This document shows, one piece after another, positions 27,282 to 37,003 of a DNA stretch of 64,000 nt. How positions within the stretch are numbered: the stretch's first letter is position 1; each line of letters opens with the position of its first letter. The notes beneath the pieces were generated by a model. The model searched no databases, was not told where the DNA came from, and saw nothing but the letters and a program-made list of their open reading frames with translations. The position numbers and the translations under genes were made by a program. Source of the stretch: Thermophagus xiamenensis (GTDB lineage: Bacteria; Bacteroidota; Bacteroidia; Bacteroidales; Marinilabiliaceae); assembly GCF_900112795.1 (NCBI RefSeq), contig NZ_FONA01000023.1, forward strand, positions 1-64,000, written 5' to 3'.

Positions 27282-27986
27282 TTAGTTTGGCTGATAAAAT
27301 AAGTATTGAAGAATGGCAATGGAAGAAAATCCTACTCCAATAATCCAGGCAAAAATATTACCTAAAATGGTTAATCTTTTTCTCCATAATTGGTTGCTAA
27401 AACCAATAGTCTGAAAAGCGGACCAAAATCCATGCGAAAGATGAATAGCCAGCCCAACAGCCCCAATGACATACACCACAACTATCCATAAATAACTAAA
27501 GGTAGTATTCACCAAAGCGTAGGCATTCTCCACCTGAGTAGGAACTCCACCAATTTCAATGGTTGTATGCTCAAGTCTTGGATCGCCTGTTATTTTCATT
27601 TTTACCCAAAAATTGGCAATGTGAAGTACCAAAAAGGCAGCAACGGTAATACCAAGCACCAACATGTTTTGCGAAGCCCAAGAAACGCCCTGGGTCTTTT
27701 TACCCGAAGCATAACGTTCCGGCCCTCGCGCTCGCCGATTCTCAAGCGTAAGCTTAACACCATAAAGGATGTGAATGATAAAACCCAGCGCCAACAAAGG
27801 CTCAATCACCCGTACCGCAGGATTGGTCGCCATAAAATGAGCGCCGGCATTAAAAAGGTCACCTCCATCGGGGACCAACAGAAAAGAGTTCACAGTTAGG
27901 TGAACTACAAGGAACAGAATCAGAAAAAGCCCTGATATACTCATCAGAAGCTTTTTCCCAATTGAAGAACCTAGTGTACTACTCAT
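27282..27986 (-). CDS. sdhC: Succinate dehydrogenase/fumarate reductase cytochrome b558 subunit
   Basis: A 234-residue membrane anchor with five helices, binding two haems b and quinone. Candidate haem ligands: His in VVHLTVNSF (helix 1), IIHILYGVK (helix 2), VLHIANFW (helix 3) and AIHLSHGFWSAF (helix 4). The single-subunit, five-helix form is characteristic of type B enzymes. It is the first gene of the operon and has a strong consensus promoter at 28059-28090. Confidence 0.94.
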   Translation of the reverse strand: MSSTLGSSIGKKLLMSISGLFLILFLVVHLTVNSFLLVPDGGDLFNAGAHFMATNPAVRVIEPLLALGFIIHILYGVKLTLENRRARGPERYASGKKTQGVSWASQNMLVLGITVAAFLVLHIANFWVKMKITGDPRLEHTTIEIGGVPTQVENAYALVNTTFSYLWIVVVYVIGAVGLAIHLSHGFWSAFQTIGFSNQLWRKRLTILGNIFAWIIGVGFSSIAILQYLFYQPN

Positions 27987-28058
27987 AAACCTATCAATTT
28001 TATTTGTATCTCGATTGTTTAACTAATTATTGAACCCCGTTTACATTGTTTATTGCCG

Positions 28059-28090
28059 CAAAGGTAGAAGCTACTTTCTTTATTACCCAA
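28059..28090 (-). promoter_or_regulatory. Consensus promoter of sdhCAB
   Basis: On the minus strand TTG (28088-28090), 21 nt, then TACCTTTG (28059-28066) match the Bacteroidota consensus fully. The predicted start is near 28052, giving a 65-nt leader. The rest of the 27987-28512 gap is AT-rich with no gene. Confidence 0.8.
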
Positions 28091-28459
28091 GAAAATTAAA
28101 GAAATTGTTCTTTATTTATAACTAATCTAATTTGGTTACTTCAAAAACCACTATTTCAAATCGTTTTTTTAATTTCTATATCTAAATTTAACAAGCTATA
28201 ATCATTTTCATTTTTCATTCTACCACAAAAGTAGTATAAAATCAAAGATTTGATAAAAAATATAGCTTTAATTTATTCACATATCGCACTAATTGTTATA
28301 TTTTATTTTTAAAAATCTTCAGTATCTTAAAAAATGTTTGACTGAATAACTAATTTTGAATTATTGTACTACATGAATCAAAAACTTACTGAAAAATTAC
28401 AGCCATAAAATGAGAATATATTATTTATCAAACAAGTTTCGAATTGTACTAAAGTTTTA

Positions 28460-28467
28460 TATTTTTG
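28460..28467 (+). promoter_or_regulatory. Candidate -7 element for frr
   Basis: TATTTTTG fits TAnnTTTG and lies 45 nt before the preferred ATG at 28513. It overlaps the longer in-frame start at 28465, arguing against that start. No clear -33 element. Confidence 0.45.
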
Positions 28468-28512
28468 TTCAAAAATAATCCAGAATCAAACCATAATCAA
28501 TTGATTTTAGCC

Positions 28513-29076
28513 ATGGAAGATGATGTTCAAATTATAATTGAAAGCGCAGAAGAAAAGATGCAAAAAACCATTAATCATCTCGACCGGGAACTTGGAAAAA
28601 TACGGGCAGGGAAAGCAGATCCCAGGTTGCTGGAAGGTGTATTAGTGGAATATTACGGCAGTATGACGCCTCTTAATCAAGTGGCAAGCATTAATACTCC
28701 TGATCCCCGTACAATAGCTATTCAACCCTGGGAAAAGGGAATGATTGCCACAATTGAAAAGGCTATTATGAATGCTAATCTGGGTCTTAACCCCGACAAT
28801 AATGGTGATGTTATCCGGATTAATATTCCGCCTTTAACCGAAGAAAGACGGCAAAACCTTGTAAAACAAGTAAAGAAAGAAGGCGAAGAAGCTCGTATCA
28901 GTATCCGAAGCATACGACGCGATGCCAATGAAGAACTTAAAAAATTAAAAAAGAATGGACTTCCGGAAGATATTGAAAAAAATGCAGAAGAAGAAGTCCA
29001 AAAATTAACAGATAAATACGCTAAAACAATTGACTCAATGTTGGAAAAGAAAGAAAAAGATATAATGACCTTCTAA
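28513..29076 (+). CDS. frr: Ribosome recycling factor
   Basis: A 187-residue cytosolic factor that, with EF-G, splits post-termination ribosomes. Seen: AEEKMQKTINHLDRELGKIRAGKADPRLLEGV at the start, DPRTIAIQPWEKGMI in the middle, and the C-terminal long helix with LTEERRQNLVKQVKKEGEEA and RSIRRDANEELKK. The frame opens earlier at 28465, but the family's length (about 185) and the promoter-like element at 28460 favour ATG 28513. pyrH, often its neighbour, is absent. Confidence 0.95.
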   Translation: MEDDVQIIIESAEEKMQKTINHLDRELGKIRAGKADPRLLEGVLVEYYGSMTPLNQVASINTPDPRTIAIQPWEKGMIATIEKAIMNANLGLNPDNNGDVIRINIPPLTEERRQNLVKQVKKEGEEARISIRSIRRDANEELKKLKKNGLPEDIEKNAEEEVQKLTDKYAKTIDSMLEKKEKDIMTF

Positions 29077-29105
29077 GAATGAATTTTCTTTCAAGATATA
29101 CAAAT

Positions 29106-29148
29106 TCCCGGACATCTATTAGTCTTAACAAAGATAAAATGTCCGGGA
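29106..29148. terminator. Bidirectional terminator between frr and the convergent unknown gene
   Basis: TCCCGGACAT (29106-29115) and ATGTCCGGGA (29139-29148) pair perfectly with a 23-nt loop. A short T-run follows on the plus strand (TTTTGTTT) and an A/T-rich tract on the other side. Confidence 0.75.
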
Positions 29149-29176
29149 TTTTGTTTCAATAAAATTTATTGACTTA

Positions 29177-30166
29177 CTATATTTTATCTGACAGCTTTTT
29201 CCTTACAAAATCTTCGGTATATTCCAAGCGGTTCTGTCCTTCCACATCCATAAGCGTAATTTCACTTTTATTTTGCTCCCTCATGGAAGTTAATATCCTT
29301 ATCATAACATTAATATTCCCTAAAGATTGATTTATCCGAGCCCTCATTTTCTTGGTTTTAGATTCAACCAGCCAGTCTTGGATCATATCACTTATCAATC
29401 CCTCCACAAATTCATCCGCCATTTTTTTCAGAATCAAAATATCACGAGCAGGGAAAAATGGCTCATTAAGAGCAGCAAAGCAATTCATCAAACTTGCAAT
29501 GTAAGGGATAGCATCAAAAGCTTTGTCAATTTCACTTGGGGGAATAGCATCAAACTTAACTTTCCGCGAAAAATACAACTCCCAAGAACCCCAACTATCT
29601 TCTTGTTTCAGATAATCCACAGCTTCATTCAATGCTAGTTGAATTTTTTTACCGATGTCAATTGCTTTTTCCAAAGTTAGTGAACGCGCATTTACTTCCC
29701 CGGCCTTTTCAGATAGGTATAGCAAACTTGAAACTTCCTGAAAATAATACTTATCCATAGTAGCCTGCCTGATATTTTTCACCAGAACCCGTAAGCTCCG
29801 CGTTTCCCGTTTAGATTTAAGCAAAGGCTTAACTTTTTCCAGTTCTTGATCAAAAATCTGTATCCTTTTGGGGAAGGACTTTAGCAACATATAGGTTTCA
29901 AGAAATTTTAGCCTCTTAGGATCATTTTCATTATCTTGTTTTTCTAGGACAACATAAAATAACGATCTTAACCCAGGTATTTGGTCAAGGTTTTGAGAAG
30001 ATAAATGAGGCAGTAATTGTTTGGTAAATGCTGTATTGGTTTTTCTCTCTTTTCTGACCTTTTCTTTCCGGAAATTTGTCAGCATCTCAAAATAGTTCTG
30101 AAGCGTCTCTTGCTTAATTATCTCTTTTTGAGCTTCTTTTATCTGATCTGCTATCCCCTTAAACAT
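29177..30166 (-). CDS. Hypothetical helical protein
   Basis: 329 residues, not recognised. It is cytosolic by composition: no signal, no membrane helix. Almost entirely predicted helical and rich in Lys, Glu and Leu, beginning GIADQIKEAQKEIIKQETLQ. A central patch (DSWGSWELYFSRKVKFDAIPP) is the only aromatic-rich part and might be a functional site. The gene is monocistronic between a shared terminator and a repeat-containing, gene-free region, which is a setting where lineage-specific genes often sit. Codon use looks like its neighbours. Confidence 0.65.
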   Translation of the reverse strand: MFKGIADQIKEAQKEIIKQETLQNYFEMLTNFRKEKVRKERKTNTAFTKQLLPHLSSQNLDQIPGLRSLFYVVLEKQDNENDPKRLKFLETYMLLKSFPKRIQIFDQELEKVKPLLKSKRETRSLRVLVKNIRQATMDKYYFQEVSSLLYLSEKAGEVNARSLTLEKAIDIGKKIQLALNEAVDYLKQEDSWGSWELYFSRKVKFDAIPPSEIDKAFDAIPYIASLMNCFAALNEPFFPARDILILKKMADEFVEGLISDMIQDWLVESKTKKMRARINQSLGNINVMIRILTSMREQNKSEITLMDVEGQNRLEYTEDFVRKKLSDKI

Positions 30167-30320
30167 GATTATTTTTTTAATTGAATTTAATGCTAATTGT
30201 CCTATTATTCTGCAAAATATAATAAAGCCAGGAACACGCCTAGAAATTTCATTAACCTTTTAAAATTTCTCCTTTAAAACTTACTTGAATAAATTAATAG
30301 AATTACAGTTTTTTTACCGA

Positions 30321-30528
30321 ATGAAACGAGCATGGCAACTTTTGCCACAAAAGGGCATTTATAAATTTTATTAAGCCATGCGAGTTCCATCCAACCAATA
30401 ACTTAGATAAATTTTATACGGATGAAACGAGCATGGCGACTTTTTGCCACAAAAGGATATGTATAAATTTTTTAAGCCATGCGAGTTCCATTCGGCCAAT
30501 GAGTTAAAAAGATTCTATACGAATGAAA
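30321..30528. repeat. Two tandem copies of the dispersed palindromic repeat
   Basis: The same two-unit structure as at 16171-16380: units begin ATGAAACGAGCATGGC at 30321 and 30422 (101-bp period), each with the CTTTTGCCACAAAAG hairpin (one copy has an extra T), GCCATGCGAGTTCCAT, and a TATACG(G/A)ATGAAA edge. The second unit is closest to the one at 16272. Both arrays are in the same strand orientation. Confidence 0.88.
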
Positions 30529-31451
30529 TTAAACTTATTTTACTGCAAATTGTGTTATATCCTCTTCTGCAATTTTTTAACTACAATAGAAATTTCTAAA
30601 TAAATTCCCTTCTGCCTGTACTCTATTTTTTATATATTCATTTGGTTTAGCTTATTACATCGGAACAAAATATATTTAATTAATTGGTCCGATTAAACTT
30701 ACATTACCTAAAGTTTATACATCTTCATGTTGTTACAACCTTTGTGGTACTGCTTGTTTCATTCAAAAAAACTTTTAAATTTAAATCACCATGACAATAA
30801 AATAATTTCTAGAAATATTTTTACAATCATATTTTAGAAAATTCTATTTTTTTAAATGCAAAATGATTAGATACAATACATTGAAGCCATAAATATAAAC
30901 AAATATACTGTTCTTCAAATATTAATTTGACTGATAATAATGGATAAATGACGGTTCCCATATATCAGCCTGATTAATGAAATAACTTCGCTATAAAATT
31001 TAAATATTACACTTTTCTAATTAAAAACATAAGATTATATTTAAATAGTGGCACAATTTCTAATAGCCAAATCAAAAATTCTTCAATATAATTAATTATA
31101 AAAGTGCAAGTAAGCTTACAAGAATCAAACAAACCTCGGAAAAACAAAAAGCTTAAATTAAAATCTCCCAATCCCAATAAATGTCCGGCTTTAAATTCAT
31201 TCCAATAAAGAATTGAAAAACAACAATAAAACTATAGTCCTATAACATATTTTTAGGCCACAATAAATGGTTGTTAAGAAATCAAATGTAACATTTAACA
31301 ATAATCCAGTTCATGAATTCTTCTTTCTAGCATTTTACCTTCCCCCAAAAGTCCTTCAACCATAGATATTGTTAACTTGGAACAATATCAAAATCTTATG
31401 AGATTTTTTAAAATCCCACTATAATTTAATTCCGGAAACCAATAACTATAG
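30529..31451. other. Gene-free AT-rich stretch
   Basis: About 920 bp of strongly AT-rich sequence without a plausible coding frame on either strand. Only scattered features are visible: an imperfect stem near 30658-30698 (ATCGGAAC against GGTCCGAT) and CAAATATA at 30900-30907, a minus-strand -7-like octamer with no gene to serve. No tRNA-like or insertion-sequence structure was seen. It may be decayed coding DNA. Confidence 0.5.
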
Positions 31452-32384
31452 TTAATTCCTTCGAATTTTGCAATTATGGCTATAAAATTGCCAAATAAAG
31501 ACAAACATACCTACTGATGCAAAAGCAACGAACAACCAGGAAATAGTCATTTGATCAGGCAAAGGCTGAAGTGGATTTATTTCAGGATGTGTATATCGAT
31601 AATAATAGAACAATATCAATGATAAAAAATTGTTGGCAAAGTGTCCTGCGATGGGATACCAAAGATTTTTGCCCCAAATCATCAGATAACCAAGAATCAA
31701 ACCGAGGAAGAAACGCGGTAAGAAAGAAAAAAATTGTAAGTGAATAGCGCTAAAAATAAAAGCTGTCAAAAAAACTGCTAAATGTTCATTGCGAAACCAT
31801 TCTTTAAATATAGGCTGCAATACCCCTCTGAACAACATTTCCTCACCTAAAGCTGGTAAAATGGTTATCATAAAAACATTAACCAAAACAAGATAAAATT
31901 GATCGGTATCCAAAAATCGGAAAATCAAATCTGCAGCACTCTCCTCTGATTGACGCATCCATTTCTCTAATCCTCCCAAAAAATCGGGCAACTTTAAAGT
32001 GCTATTCCAAAGGCCTAAATAATTAACTAACGGTTGAGAAAAAATTATAATCAAACAGCTAAGTATAAGCATTATTCTTTGGGGCTTATATAGGCCTAAT
32101 CCCCGGGAAAAATGACCCCAAAACAAACTTCCTGCCAACAAAGAGGGAATAATAAACAGCGACATACTTTGAACTATCTGAAGATAGCGCAGCATCCCGG
32201 TAGTCATCAATCCATCTATACTACTTCCCTTCAGTAAAGAAATATTATCTACAAAAGGCAGAGCTACAAGCACAGCTAAAAAAGAAAAAACCATAAAGCT
32301 GGATATTACCAGCAATATGGTCATGACTATTTTCCCAAATCCCCCAAAATGATTCCAGACTGCTTTCATTCGCATAAAATTCAC
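31452..32384 (-). CDS. CPBP-family intramembrane protease (CAAX-protease-like)
   Basis: A 310-residue membrane protein with about seven or eight helices. The three family motifs are present: LGEEMLFRGVLQPIF near residue 180 (EExxxR), FIFSAIHLQFF near 212 (FxxxH) and AGHFANNFLSL near 248 (HxxxN). These form the metal site of glutamic-type CAAX proteases (Rce1-like). Substrates in bacteria are mostly unknown; roles include prenyl-protein-like processing and bacteriocin immunity. Starts at 32384, 32375 or 32369 are all possible. It follows tyrS in the same direction with a degenerate repeat between. Confidence 0.88.
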   Translation of the reverse strand: MNFMRMKAVWNHFGGFGKIVMTILLVISSFMVFSFLAVLVALPFVDNISLLKGSSIDGLMTTGMLRYLQIVQSMSLFIIPSLLAGSLFWGHFSRGLGLYKPQRIMLILSCLIIIFSQPLVNYLGLWNSTLKLPDFLGGLEKWMRQSEESAADLIFRFLDTDQFYLVLVNVFMITILPALGEEMLFRGVLQPIFKEWFRNEHLAVFLTAFIFSAIHLQFFSFLPRFFLGLILGYLMIWGKNLWYPIAGHFANNFLSLILFYYYRYTHPEINPLQPLPDQMTISWLFVAFASVGMFVFIWQFYSHNCKIRRN

Positions 32385-32424
32385 TTAAGTTATTGTCAGG
32401 ATAAACATGCATGACCTAAAGCTT

Positions 32425-32475
32425 ATGCAAGTTCTTGTTGTGAAAATCTTACACTGTCAAGCTCGTTTCATACCA
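32425..32475. repeat. Degenerate copy of the dispersed repeat
   Basis: The reverse complement reads ATGAAACGAGCTTGACAGTG then GATTTTCACAACAAGAAC, close to the diverged unit at 16171 (TTGAAACGAGCATGACAATG, GATTTTCACAAAAGAG). It lies just after the tyrS stop on the minus strand, in opposite orientation to the 16-kb and 30-kb copies. Confidence 0.55.
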
Positions 32476-32480
32476 GTAAA

Positions 32481-33773
32481 TTATTCCACTATAACTAAGT
32501 AATAATTTTTTTTGCCTTTCTGAACCAGCAAATATTTGTCATTCAAAAGATCTGATGAATTAACCTTTTTATCTTCTGATTGAACTTTTTCCTTATTTAT
32601 TCCAAGGCCTCCTCCTTTAAGAGTGCGGCGAGCTTCACCTTTCGATGGGAAAATGGGAGTTTCCCCTGCAACCAAATCTATAACGCCAATTCCTTGCTCA
32701 AGATTTTTGCGGCTGATATTAAAAGTAGGTACCCCCTCAAATACTGATAATAGTGTTCTTTCATCCAATTTTCTTAATGTATCTGTTACATTTTTCCCAA
32801 AGAGAATTTGAGATGCATCAACAGCCATTTGAAGTGCATCCTGGCCATGAACCAATTGTGTAACTTCTTCTGCCAAACGCTTCTGTAATAATCTTTGGTG
32901 CGGTGCTTCGTTGTGCTGAACTATAAGTTCTTCTATCTCTTCACGAGGTATACGAGTAAATATTTTAATATATTTTTCAGCGTCTTCATCAGAAGTATTA
33001 AGCCAGAATTGATAAAAAGCATAAGGACTGGTACGCTCCGGATCAAGCCAAACATTTCCGGTTTCTGTTTTCCCGAACTTACCGCCATCGGCTTTGGTAA
33101 TAAGAGGACATGTTAATGCAAAAGCTTCACCTCCGGCTTTTCGCCGGATAAGTTCTGTCCCGGTAGTAATATTTCCCCACTGATCCGAACCTCCCATCTG
33201 TAATTTACACCCATATTTCTGATACAAATGGAAAAAATCATATCCCTGAACCAATTGATAAGTAAATTCAGTAAATGATAACCCCTCTCTGGCCTCATTA
33301 CTTAAGCGCTTTTTAACTGAATCTTTAGCCATCATGTAATTGACGGTAATGTGCTTACCAACGTCCCTTATAAACTCCAGGAATGAAAAGTCTTTCATCC
33401 AGTCATAATTGTTCACTAAAAGGGCACTGTTTTCCTTCTCGGAATTAAAATCCAAAAATTTGGAAAGTTGTTTTTTTATACATTCCTGATTATGTCGAAG
33501 CGTTTCTTCATCCAGAAGATTCCGCTCTTGAGATTTCATGGAAGGATCTCCTATCATCCCGGTAGCACCACCAATCAACACAATTGGCCTATGCCCAAAG
33601 GCCTGGAGGTGCCGGAGCATCATAACTCCAACCAAATGACCTATATGTAACGAATCGGCTGTAGGATCAATACCCACATAAGCCGTGGTCATCTCTTTTT
33701 CCAATTGTTCTTCAGTTCCGGGCATGATATCGTGAATCATCCCTCTCCACCGTAATTCTTCTACAAAATTCAT
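32481..33773 (-). CDS. tyrS: Tyrosyl-tRNA synthetase
   Basis: A 430-residue class I synthetase charging tRNA-Tyr. HIGH motif as [11 protein letters not shown] near residue 45 and the KMSKS loop as [11 protein letters not shown] near 230; [13 protein letters not shown] and [10 protein letters not shown] line the tyrosine pocket. The C-terminal S4 RNA-binding domain ([21 protein letters not shown]) is present. The frame starts upstream at 33809, but ATG 33773 ([12 protein letters not shown]) matches the family N-terminus. Downstream is a degenerate repeat, then the CPBP protease. Confidence 0.96.
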   Translation of the reverse strand: MNFVEELRWRGMIHDIMPGTEEQLEKEMTTAYVGIDPTADSLHIGHLVGVMMLRHLQAFGHRPIVLIGGATGMIGDPSMKSQERNLLDEETLRHNQECIKKQLSKFLDFNSEKENSALLVNNYDWMKDFSFLEFIRDVGKHITVNYMMAKDSVKKRLSNEAREGLSFTEFTYQLVQGYDFFHLYQKYGCKLQMGGSDQWGNITTGTELIRRKAGGEAFALTCPLITKADGGKFGKTETGNVWLDPERTSPYAFYQFWLNTSDEDAEKYIKIFTRIPREEIEELIVQHNEAPHQRLLQKRLAEEVTQLVHGQDALQMAVDASQILFGKNVTDTLRKLDERTLLSVFEGVPTFNISRKNLEQGIGVIDLVAGETPIFPSKGEARRTLKGGGLGINKEKVQSEDKKVNSSDLLNDKYLLVQKGKKNYYLVIVE

Positions 33774-33822
33774 ATTATTATGGTTCTCTTTTTTTAATAT
33801 TAAAAACAATAATTAAACCTCA

Positions 33823-34350
33823 TCAAATCGTTAAAAAGGTTTGACCTTCTTCTTCAGCTTTAAGTATATCATTCAAATCTTTGTTCATCAATTCAAAAAA
33901 GAATGGAGCTACGTTTTTAACCGGACCATAAAATTTCGAACGTTCCTGCTCCGATGGAGTAATAATATTATCTTCTAATCCAAAAGCATTTAAACCAAGC
34001 AATACGACACTTATTATGAACCCGGCTTTCAGAACACCAAAAATCAATCCTATTATTCGATTTATCAACCCTAGCGCTATAGCCTCCAGCAGCATATGAA
34101 TCAAACTTGCCACCAGATGAACTATTACCACAACTACCACAAAAGTGATCAAAAAAGCGATGATACCCAAATATTGTGTATTGATAAAGCCGGAAATTAA
34201 ATCGCTTGTAACATCTGAAAACTGCACAGCCATTATTATCCCCAATATTAAAGCTGTAAGTCCTGCTAACTCTTTTACAAAGCCATTTTTCAACCCCTTA
34301 ATGCCTGCCCAAATGAAAATAATTCCGGTAATTATATCAAAATAACTCAT
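33823..34350 (-). CDS. CvpA-family membrane protein
   Basis: A 175-residue inner-membrane protein with four hydrophobic helices. The start YFDIITGIIFIWAGIKGLKNGFVKELAGL is the CvpA/colicin V production pattern, and NRIIGLIFGVLKAGFIISVVLLGLNAF the later conserved part. The C-terminal 45 residues are soluble. The family is linked to envelope homeostasis and colicin V secretion in E. coli, but its molecular function is not settled. It sits 49 bp upstream of tyrS, possibly cotranscribed. Confidence 0.85.
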   Translation of the reverse strand: MSYFDIITGIIFIWAGIKGLKNGFVKELAGLTALILGIIMAVQFSDVTSDLISGFINTQYLGIIAFLITFVVVVVIVHLVASLIHMLLEAIALGLINRIIGLIFGVLKAGFIISVVLLGLNAFGLEDNIITPSEQERSKFYGPVKNVAPFFFELMNKDLNDILKAEEEGQTFLTI

Positions 34351-34640
34351 AATTATATTATTTAGTTGGAGACAAAAAATATTTAAAGTCCATTTTTTAA
34401 GTAGGGTTGAAAAATAACCATTGCCAAATTCCTCATCTTATGCTTTTTTTATATCCGCAACTCTATTACAAGTCAAGGGAAGGCAAAATTATTTATATTT
34501 ATATGCAAAACAACAAATATAATGTCATATTTTTGGAGAGGGTTTAAACAAAGCCTCTTTATTATTCTAGATTTTTTGCAGAGAATTCTCTTAAATTTTG
34601 ATAATTAATTCACAACAATACAAAACAAAGAAACTATTTT

Positions 34641-36152
34641 ATGCCGTTATTTTCGAGCATTATTGGATTATTCAATGCCCGGCGCTTATCTCAAATAGAT
34701 CTTTTCAGAAAGGCGCCTATGGAAGTTCAAGAATCGGTTTTCTTTTCATTAATTGAAGAAGCTCAAAACACGGAGTGGGGTAAAAAGTACGATTATTCAT
34801 CCATTCGCCGAATTCAACAATTTCAGGAAAGAGTTCCTGTTCAGGGTTATGAAAGCTTTGAACCTTATGTGGAAAGACTGCGAAAAGGCGAAAAAGATGT
34901 ACTCTGGCCGGGAGTAACACGCTGGTTTGCAAAATCCTCAGGAACAACTTCCTCAAAAAGCAAATTTATTCCTGTAACTAAAGACGCTCTTGAATCTTGC
35001 CATTTTCGAGGAGGAAGAGATGTTCTCGCAATTTATCACGACAATTATCCTGACAATGGTGTTTTTTCCGGGAAAACATTAACATTAGGCGGAAGTCATC
35101 AAATCAACAATTTTAGTAATGATTCTTATTACGGTGATCTTTCCGCAATTCTTATTGAAAATCTTCCTTTTTGGACTCAGTTTTTTAAAACACCGGGACA
35201 AGATGTAGCATTGATGGAAGACTGGGAAGAAAAACTGGAAAAAATAACGCAAATAACCATTGAAGAAAATGTTACCTCTTTAGCGGGTGTTCCTTCCTGG
35301 TTTTTAGTGCTGATAAAACATATTTTAAAAACAACAGGTAAAAATAATTTGCTTGAAGTATGGCCCAACCTCGAACTTTTCATTCATGGTGGCATCAACT
35401 TCACGCCTTACCGAAAGCAATATCAAGAGATTATACCTTCCGACCAAATGCATTACATGGAAACGTATAATGCCTCAGAAGGTTTTTTTGGCATACAGGA
35501 TGACCCATCATCTTCTTCAATGCTTCTAATGCTTGATTATGGCGTTTTTTATGAATTTATTCCATTAAACGAATTGGGACAAGATCATCCCAAAACCCTA
35601 TTGCTTGACGAAGTAGAACTCAATAAGGACTATGCATTGGTCATTTCCACCAATGGCGGGTTATGGAGATACATAATTGGCGATACAATACGATTCACCC
35701 ACAGATATCCCTTCAAATTTATTATTTCTGGACGTACTAAGCATTTTATTAACGCTTTTGGAGAAGAAGTGATTATCGACAATGCCATTAAAGCACTTCA
35801 TGCAGCCTGTGATGCTACAGGCGCCATTGTTAGAGACTATACTGCCGGACCACTCTATATGAGCGCCGGGACTAAAGGAGCACATCAATGGATTATTGAA
35901 TTCGAAAAACAACCCGACTCATTAGATAAATTCAAAGAGGTCCTTGACAAAACACTGCAAAATGTCAACAGTGATTACGAAGCTAAACGTTACAAAGATA
36001 TTACGCTTGGTCCTCCCGATTTGGTTGTTGCCAGGAAAGGATTATTTTTTGACTGGATGAAATCAAGAAATAAATTAGGTGGACAAAACAAAGTCCCCAG
36101 GTTATCCAATAATCGGGACTATTTAGATGATTTACTCAAGCTTAACCATTAA
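34641..36152 (+). CDS. GH3-family acyl-acid amido synthetase-like protein
   Basis: 503 residues, related to plant GH3 auxin-conjugating enzymes; the family adenylates a carboxylic acid and joins it to an amine or amino acid. The phosphate-binding loop is clear: WFAKSSGTTSSKSKFIPVT near residue 97. Others: LAGVPSWFLVLIKHI near 215, LELFIHGGINFTPYRKQY, YNASEGFFGIQ near 277 and GRTKHFINAFGEEV near 368. Bacteroidota members are common but their substrates are unknown. The downstream kinase gene starts 12 bp after the stop, so the two probably form an operon. Confidence 0.88.
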   Translation: MPLFSSIIGLFNARRLSQIDLFRKAPMEVQESVFFSLIEEAQNTEWGKKYDYSSIRRIQQFQERVPVQGYESFEPYVERLRKGEKDVLWPGVTRWFAKSSGTTSSKSKFIPVTKDALESCHFRGGRDVLAIYHDNYPDNGVFSGKTLTLGGSHQINNFSNDSYYGDLSAILIENLPFWTQFFKTPGQDVALMEDWEEKLEKITQITIEENVTSLAGVPSWFLVLIKHILKTTGKNNLLEVWPNLELFIHGGINFTPYRKQYQEIIPSDQMHYMETYNASEGFFGIQDDPSSSSMLLMLDYGVFYEFIPLNELGQDHPKTLLLDEVELNKDYALVISTNGGLWRYIIGDTIRFTHRYPFKFIISGRTKHFINAFGEEVIIDNAIKALHAACDATGAIVRDYTAGPLYMSAGTKGAHQWIIEFEKQPDSLDKFKEVLDKTLQNVNSDYEAKRYKDITLGPPDLVVARKGLFFDWMKSRNKLGGQNKVPRLSNNRDYLDDLLKLNH

Positions 36153-36164
36153 AACACCAGATTT

Positions 36165-36782
36165 ATGCATATCGCAATTGCCGGAAACATAGGTGCAGGA
36201 AAAACCACCCTGGCAGGCTTACTGGCCAAACACTACGGATGGGAAGTTCATTATGAAGAAGTAGATGAAAACCCCTATTTGGCCGATTTCTATAATGACA
36301 TGAAACGATGGGCTTTCAACTTGCAGATATACTTTCTTAAAAGTAGGTTTTCTCACATTATTAAAATTAGAGAATCCAACAAAAATGTAATTCAAGACCG
36401 AACCATATACGAAGATTCGGTAATCTTTGCCGCGAACCTTTATGACATGGGATTGATGAGTCCGCGGGATTATGAAAATTATACCGGACTTTTCAATCTT
36501 ATGAGCCGTTTAATTGCTCCACCCGACCTGTTAATATACCTTCGGGCATCGGTACCAACCTTGGTCCGGCATATTCAAATGAGGGGTCGCCCTTACGAAT
36601 CATCCATTCGTCTTGATTATTTAAAACGACTTAACGAACGGTACGAAACCTGGATACGAGATTTCAAAGAATCAGACCTGTTAATTGTTGATGTTGACAA
36701 AAACGAATTTATTAAAGACAAAGGAAATCTTAGCGCCATCATCGATAAAGTTGACAGTAAAATCAACGGTCTTTTTAGCTAA
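36165..36782 (+). CDS. Deoxynucleoside kinase
   Basis: A 205-residue P-loop kinase that phosphorylates a deoxynucleoside for salvage. P-loop GNIGAGKTT at residue 7, the EEVDENPYLADFYNDM substrate segment, VIQDRTIYEDSVIFA (DRS/ERS-like motif with DRT) and the lid region MRGRPYESSIRLDYL with two Arg. These are typical of dGK/dAK-type enzymes in Bacteroidota. Specificity (adenosine, guanosine or broad) cannot be assigned. It lies 12 bp after the GH3-like gene and is followed by an AraC remnant. Confidence 0.9.
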   Translation: MHIAIAGNIGAGKTTLAGLLAKHYGWEVHYEEVDENPYLADFYNDMKRWAFNLQIYFLKSRFSHIIKIRESNKNVIQDRTIYEDSVIFAANLYDMGLMSPRDYENYTGLFNLMSRLIAPPDLLIYLRASVPTLVRHIQMRGRPYESSIRLDYLKRLNERYETWIRDFKESDLLIVDVDKNEFIKDKGNLSAIIDKVDSKINGLFS

Positions 36783-36805
36783 TAAAAATGTGAATGAAAC
36801 AATAA

Positions 36806-37003
36806 AAAAATATCCTTTTAAAAACCCCAAAGCGACTTATTGATGAACGAATAATCCTGGAAGCAAAACGACTTCTTGTGCACCCCAATTTATCCGTCAA
36901 AGAAATTGCATACCAAACCGGATTTGAGGGTCCCACTAATTTTATTAAATATTTTAAGAAGCATACCTCTTTAATCCCCTTACAATTCAGGAAACAGTAT
37001 TAA
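36806..37003 (+). pseudogene. Remnant of an AraC-family regulator (C-terminal HTH only)
   Basis: A plus-strand frame without a usable start reads KTPKRLIDERIILEAKRLL, then HPNLSVKEIAYQTGFEGPTN, FIKYFKKHTSLIPLQFRKQY and stop at 37001-37003. This is the final part of an AraC DNA-binding domain: the end of helix-turn-helix one and all of helix-turn-helix two. A stop codon (36803-36805) lies just upstream, and the N-terminal domain and first helices are missing. The remnant runs 17 bp past the stop of the convergent alkaline phosphatase gene, so the intact gene was probably cut by the rearrangement that placed these genes together. Confidence 0.85.
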
